From Bradyrhizobium sp. CCBAU 53421 (lineage in GTDB: Bacteria; Pseudomonadota; Alphaproteobacteria; Rhizobiales; Xanthobacteraceae): DNA of 64,000 nucleotides. The notes under the pieces were generated by a model. The model saw nothing but the letters and a program-made list of their open reading frames with translations. It did no database searches and was not told where the DNA came from. How positions within the stretch are numbered: the first letter of the stretch is position 1; each line of letters begins with the position of its first letter. This document shows, piece by piece, positions 59,580 through 64,000 of this stretch. The DNA lies in NCBI RefSeq assembly GCF_015291625.1, contig NZ_CP030047.1, positions 5,270,001-5,334,000 on the forward strand, given 5' to 3'. The translations under genes and the position numbers were made by a program.

Positions 59580-61334
59580 TCAGTCGGTGTCGCGGCAATC
59601 GTCGCTGCGGTGATCACGGCCGCAGGAGCCGCGGTCATGGGCCTCCTCCCGGCCATCGCCGGTGCCCGGCGTGAACGACACGCCACGCAGTGCTTCGCCG
59701 GAGTTCGCGGTCCGCAGCGTGACGAAGCGCTCGCCGGCCGGCAGCGTGGTCGCGGAAAGCTTGTCCGTGATCATCACGAGCTTGTTCGGGTCGGCACCCT
59801 GGTCGCCGCTGCCGCTCACGGTGGAGGTGATCGCCCAAATCGACACGCTGCCGTCACGATTGACGCGGCCGGTGATGTTGCGCAGGCCGTCGGTCGCCGG
59901 CGACCACGGCTTGCCGGTCGCGGCGTTGTTGCCGGTTGGATAGCCCTGCACCGTGTACGGCACGCCGAGGTCGAGTCCCGCCTGCAAGGTATAGACCTGC
60001 TTCCACGCGCCGGCAGTGCCGTCGAACACCCACTTCTGCAACCCGGCTGATGTCTGCGCCTTGGCAGCGGTATAGCTGTTCGACGTCGGGTCGAATGTCG
60101 CGGTGCCGTTTCCTTCGTCGGCGACGTAGAGCGTGTTCGCGTCGGCGAACCAGATGCCGAACGGGAACGAGGTCGTGCTCTTGAGCGCGGTCGGGAAACC
60201 GCTCAGCACGCACATGTTGTAGGGCGTGACGCCCTGCGCCGCCAATTTCGAACCGTCGTAGAATATCTGCGTCGTCGGCAGCGATGCGGACGGGGCCGGC
60301 ACGCCGACGCCGTTCGGGCACGCCTTCGGGTTGCCATTGGCGGCGTTGCCGGTGGTGTCGATGAAGTAGACGGTGTTGATTCCGTTACCCCCGCTGCCCT
60401 TGGTCGTGTAGATCACGTTGTTGAACACGGTGAGGCCGCGGAAATTGGTGTCCTTGCCGATCTTGTCGGCCTTCTGGCCGAGCTCGGTGATGTTGAAGCT
60501 GCCGAGCGGGAACGGTCCACCCGGATCCGCCTGCCGCGCGAGCGGCGCGTCGGCCTCTTTCGCGATCTGCATGCCGGCGCCGGTGATGACCCCGGCAGGC
60601 TGCGGGTTGCCGCCATTGCCCGCGTTGCCGGCTGTGTAGAACACCCCGGCACCATGCCGGTCGTTGAAGATCGCGGCGCGGCCGTTGTTGCCGCTATAGC
60701 CATTCACCTTGGTGAAGTGGAAGTGACCGTTCTCGTCGACCTCGGCGACCAGGCGAAAATAGGTGGCGGGCACCGGATTGGTCGGGTCGATGACGTCAGG
60801 CGTGTTGGAGTTCGACACGTCGATGGCGCCGATCGGCGCCAGATAGCCCATGAAGGTCACGCTGCGATGATCGAGCGACAGGTTGAGCGCCAGTTCGGAT
60901 TTCGACGAGAAGCTGGTGACCATCTGGTCCTTGCTTTGCGACACGCCGCGCTGGGTGCTGTTCGGCACCTCGAGCGACTGCACATGTCTGCCGTCGAGAC
61001 GCAGTTCGTCGAGCAGGATCTTCGCGGTCAGGCCGAATGAGCCGTCGACAGCGTCGTTGTTGAACACCGTCGGATAGGTGCCATCAGCCGTAGCGGTCAC
61101 GCAATTGGGCGACACGCAATTCGGCGGCAATTGCGTCACGCCGGGCGTGATGGTGACGGCGTTGTTGACGAACACCGCACGGCTCAACAACAGATGACCC
61201 GGCCGGAAATGAACATCGTCGCCGTCGGCGTGCGCAAGACTGCCGGCCAGCGCCGTGGAGGCGAGCAGCGTCAACGCAAGTACCGCACGAGACAGCGGAA
61301 GCCCCACAGACGGGCGCAATCCTTTGGCGATCAT
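59580..61334 (-). CDS. Large secreted protein of unknown function, probable beta-propeller
   Basis: A 584-residue exported protein. The signal peptide ends near LAHA-DG. The mature protein is beta-rich with recurring Gly/Asn turns (GYSGNNGRAAIFNDRHG, NFRGLTVFNNVIYTTKGSGGNG, FPFGIWFADANTLYVADEGNGT), suggesting NHL- or propeller-type repeats binding sugars, lipids or metals. Two Cys pairs (NCVSPNC and a late CGRDHRSDDC tail) may form disulfides. The extreme C-terminus is Asp/Arg/Cys-rich. No catalytic motif is recognised. The ATG at 61334 follows GGGAG. Confidence 0.7.
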   Translation of the reverse strand: MIAKGLRPSVGLPLSRAVLALTLLASTALAGSLAHADGDDVHFRPGHLLLSRAVFVNNAVTITPGVTQLPPNCVSPNCVTATADGTYPTVFNNDAVDGSFGLTAKILLDELRLDGRHVQSLEVPNSTQRGVSQSKDQMVTSFSSKSELALNLSLDHRSVTFMGYLAPIGAIDVSNSNTPDVIDPTNPVPATYFRLVAEVDENGHFHFTKVNGYSGNNGRAAIFNDRHGAGVFYTAGNAGNGGNPQPAGVITGAGMQIAKEADAPLARQADPGGPFPLGSFNITELGQKADKIGKDTNFRGLTVFNNVIYTTKGSGGNGINTVYFIDTTGNAANGNPKACPNGVGVPAPSASLPTTQIFYDGSKLAAQGVTPYNMCVLSGFPTALKSTTSFPFGIWFADANTLYVADEGNGTATFDPTSNSYTAAKAQTSAGLQKWVFDGTAGAWKQVYTLQAGLDLGVPYTVQGYPTGNNAATGKPWSPATDGLRNITGRVNRDGSVSIWAITSTVSGSGDQGADPNKLVMITDKLSATTLPAGERFVTLRTANSGEALRGVSFTPGTGDGREEAHDRGSCGRDHRSDDCRDTD

Positions 61335-61559
61335 TGCTTTTCTCCCAATGTAAGATTTTCTCAGAAAGCGAGGGGGCGTATAGCCGCCCGCGATGTCGGC
61401 GGTCGGCGCGCGCAATCTGCGGGCGGACTGTTACGGGCGTGCGACAATCCACCACACGTCCACAGCGGCACCACACTCGTCACGATGGATGATGAAGCCG
61501 GTCATGCCCGGCAATTTTGTCCAGGCCGTCGGCGGCCGCCGAGAGAATGTGCCGGCGCG

Positions 61560-64000
61560 CTAGTTGTTCGTCGTCGGCAGGTCGGTCGGGCCGTACTGCT
61601 TGAACTCGAAGATCTTGCGCGTGAGGCCGGGCGCAAGCGCCGAGATCGGGTTGACGCGCAGCACCGGCGCGCTCGGCGTTCCCACCACTTCATAGGTCAC
61701 GCCGATCAGGCCTTCGTTGCTGCCGGCGCCGAGGAAAATCCCGAAGAACGGGATCTGGCCGAACATGTTGTTCAGGCCGTACATCGGAATGAAGGTGCCG
61801 TTCATCCGCACTTGGTTGCCGACATAGTCGATGCTGCCTTCGATGGTCGCGCCGATGGTCGGTCCCTTGACCACACCGTTGCGGATCGAGAGCTGGCCGC
61901 TCTGGCGCGTGAATTCGGCGCGCAGCGCGTCGAACCCGATGCCGTTCTGGGTGCTGACGGGCCCGCCGGCGACAGCGCGGTCGAGCTGGGTTTCGCCCTT
62001 CACCGAGAAGCCGGTGATATTGAGCAGCCCTTCCCTCGGGCCCGGATCGGGAATCGGCGGCTCCATCGCAAGCATGAGCTGGCCGCCGACCACCTTCGAA
62101 TAAGTGTCGATGAAGCGCAGGAACGCTCCGGCGTCAGCGGTCTGCAGGTAGATCACCTCGCGCGCCTGCTGGCGCCGCAGGTCGGCGCTGACCGGGGTAT
62201 CGCGGCCGACCCTGCCGCTCAGCGTGAACGTCTTGAAGTACCCGTTGCGACGCGAGACCTTGGCGTCGACGCCGCGCAGCGCTTCTCCGTTGAAGCCGGC
62301 CACCGCGCCGAGCTTCAGGTCGACGTCGAAATCGGTGGTCTTGGCCTTGTTCTTGGAATCGTTATCGCGGCCGGAGATCGCCGATTTCAGGAAGCCGCGG
62401 CCATCGAACACGTCGCCGCGCATCGTCACCTTGATCACGCCGTCAGGACCGCGATCGGCCCGCAGCGATGTCTTGTCGCCGTCCGACGGCGCATAGGTCG
62501 GGAAGTTCGCATTCATCAGGTCGCCGTTCTGGTCGACCTCGAGCGCGCCCTTGATCGAGACACCGCTGCCTTCGATCGAGATATCCTCGAACCGCGTCGA
62601 CTGCCCCTTCGGCACCACGTTGAAGGTTGCCTTGCCGGCCCTGCCCTGCGCCTTGACCCATCCGGGCAGGATGTTGTCGAGCTTGAGCTGGGTCAGGTCG
62701 GCCTCGACGCCCATCTTGGTGGCGGGATTGTCGCCGCTGCCGATCTTGCCGGAGAGCTTGATCGGGATCGCGCCTGACACCGCCGGGCCGAGATCAAGCC
62801 CGAGCCGTGCACGGCTCGCATCGTCCAGCGTCGCCTGCAGCTTGACGTCGGCATCGCCGTCGGCCGGCTTGCGATAGTCGAGCGAGGCCGCCTGTCCGTT
62901 GATCTTGACGTCGCCCTTGACCTGGAAACCGGCGTTGCTGGCAACCAGCTTCAGCGTGTTGGCTTCGAGCTTCTGGTTCATCACCAGCTTGTCGACGGCG
63001 ACGCCGGAGATGTCGGCAGCGACGGAATAGGTCGTGTCGGCCTTGGTCAATTCGCCCTTCACCGGCATGCCGAGATTGATCGTCGCGGTGACGTTGCCCT
63101 TGCTGGCGTTGGGATCGATCAGCGGACCTGAGAGATCGCTGAGCCGGTCGGATGCAAGGATTTCGGCAGCGGCCGGCACCGGACAGTCGACCCGGAACTT
63201 GACCTTCGACGGCGACGGCTTCGGCGCCATGTCCGGCACCTCGAAGGTGAAATCCGACAGCGTGATCTTGCGGCCTGCCGGCGTGTCGGCGATGCCCTGA
63301 TTGATGGTCACGGTCGCGGTGCGCCCGGTGACCCTCGCCTTCAGATCCGCATCATGGACCGCGGGCATCTGATCCACCGGGCGCACCGTGACGCCCGAGG
63401 CGACGATGTTGACCGACAGACCGTCGTCCGGAATCGGCGGTCCCTTGCGCGACAGATTATGCACCGGCGAATTGACGCCGACATCGATGCGCTGGAGCGT
63501 GCCGCGGTCGATCCGCTCGAGCACCCATTCGCGCACCTCGGGCACGATGATGATCGGCCACATCCGCTTCAGGGCCGAGGCCGACATCGGCGTGCCGGCG
63601 AATCCGAGTTGCAGTCGCGGCTCGCCGGAATAGTCGATGCTGCCGGTGCCGGCGACGCCGATCTCGCCATTGGAGATGTCGGCCTGGGTCAGCAGCACCC
63701 GCTTCTTCTCGGTGTCGAACCGGAAGCCGATGTTGATGCGATTGAAGATCAGCGGCGGTTCGTTCTTGTCGGCACCGGCCAGCACGATGGTGCCGCCGGA
63801 CAGGCCGGCCTGCCAGTCGGTGACATTGTCGTTCGGCGGCTCGAGATGGCCGAGCAGCGTGATGCGGTTGGCACCCGAGACGATCTTGATCGGCGCCAGC
63901 AGCACGCGCCGCCCCGAATCCCATTCGACGCTCATCTCGGCCGAATCGACCGGCATCGGGTAGTCCGGCGTGTCGGTATCGATGATGTTGCCGGCGCCGA
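61560..64000 (-). CDS. AsmA/YhdP-like (DUF3971) protein, N-terminus outside window
   Basis: The frame is open to the window edge, so the start is missing; about 813 residues are visible. They are repetitive beta-strand sequence (VKGDVKINGQAASLDY, GSGVSIKGALEVDQNGD, TIEGSIDYVGNQVRMNGTF) with the C-terminal block INPISALAPGLTRKIFEF. This is the AsmA-like/YhdP/DUF3971 family, very long beta-taco proteins of the inner membrane that shuttle phospholipids to the outer membrane. Membership is by pattern recognition. An N-terminal membrane anchor is expected beyond the edge. Confidence 0.85.
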   Translation of the reverse strand, partial: GAGNIIDTDTPDYPMPVDSAEMSVEWDSGRRVLLAPIKIVSGANRITLLGHLEPPNDNVTDWQAGLSGGTIVLAGADKNEPPLIFNRINIGFRFDTEKKRVLLTQADISNGEIGVAGTGSIDYSGEPRLQLGFAGTPMSASALKRMWPIIIVPEVREWVLERIDRGTLQRIDVGVNSPVHNLSRKGPPIPDDGLSVNIVASGVTVRPVDQMPAVHDADLKARVTGRTATVTINQGIADTPAGRKITLSDFTFEVPDMAPKPSPSKVKFRVDCPVPAAAEILASDRLSDLSGPLIDPNASKGNVTATINLGMPVKGELTKADTTYSVAADISGVAVDKLVMNQKLEANTLKLVASNAGFQVKGDVKINGQAASLDYRKPADGDADVKLQATLDDASRARLGLDLGPAVSGAIPIKLSGKIGSGDNPATKMGVEADLTQLKLDNILPGWVKAQGRAGKATFNVVPKGQSTRFEDISIEGSGVSIKGALEVDQNGDLMNANFPTYAPSDGDKTSLRADRGPDGVIKVTMRGDVFDGRGFLKSAISGRDNDSKNKAKTTDFDVDLKLGAVAGFNGEALRGVDAKVSRRNGYFKTFTLSGRVGRDTPVSADLRRQQAREVIYLQTADAGAFLRFIDTYSKVVGGQLMLAMEPPIPDPGPREGLLNITGFSVKGETQLDRAVAGGPVSTQNGIGFDALRAEFTRQSGQLSIRNGVVKGPTIGATIEGSIDYVGNQVRMNGTFIPMYGLNNMFGQIPFFGIFLGAGSNEGLIGVTYEVVGTPSAPVLRVNPISALAPGLTRKIFEFKQYGPTDLPTTNN

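Overview
The window looks like a chromosomal segment of a Bradyrhizobium-type alphaproteobacterium. The evidence is the high-GC coding bias, a small heat-shock gene behind a ROSE-type RNA thermometer, a suf operon opened by a NifS-like cysteine desulfurase, an aminotransferase-hom-glpX-HAD-recJ run, Omp25/31-type outer-membrane barrels, and several palindromic repeat families typical of that group. It is mostly core metabolism. I see no phage, transposase, CRISPR array, rRNA or tRNA.

Layout. 1-7.3 kb: the 3' part of a PrsW protease gene and an HdeD-like gene; a DAHP synthase gene behind an aromatic-codon leader peptide and a terminator (a textbook attenuator); small secreted proteins; then epmA-epmB and efp, the beta-lysylation enzymes beside their substrate. 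7.3-11.4 kb: an M23-like peptidase, a remnant-rich stretch, then ROSE-hsp20 and four small ORFs. 11.4-16 kb: a secreted chorismate mutase, a DapA-family lyase, a cupin, an AhpD-like/MarR divergent pair with palindromic operators, and an MltB-type transglycosylase. 16-24 kb: an SDR, then recJ, HAD dehalogenase, glpX, hom and aminotransferase on the minus strand. 24-32.5 kb: phaC, a MAPEG protein, a methyltransferase, two different argC genes, paiB behind an Arg-rich leader ORF with its own promoter, a metallo-beta-lactamase-fold protein, and a DedA protein.

32.5-46.3 kb: parE, two outer-membrane barrels flanking an SDR, an FAD monooxygenase, a secreted caspase-like protein, tandem AraC regulators, an rhlE helicase, a diguanylate cyclase, and a TfoX-N protein with a histone-H1-like tail. 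46.4-53.4 kb: a complete suf iron-sulfur assembly operon on the minus strand (cysteine desulfurase, sufB, sufC, sufD, sufS, sufT-like, sufA-like). 53.8-64 kb: an alpha/beta hydrolase, a GST-SMR exporter pair behind inverted repeats, anmK, tyrS, an MFS transporter, an unrecognised large secreted protein, and the C-terminal part of an AsmA/YhdP-like protein cut by the window end.

The most interesting signals are post-transcriptional. One is the aromatic attenuator at 1.5-1.7 kb. The second is a leader ORF at 30.1 kb with four consecutive Arg codons, lying ahead of paiB-argC. Both ORFs start only 7-8 nt after a good -10 box, so both may be translated from leaderless transcripts. The third is the ROSE thermometer.
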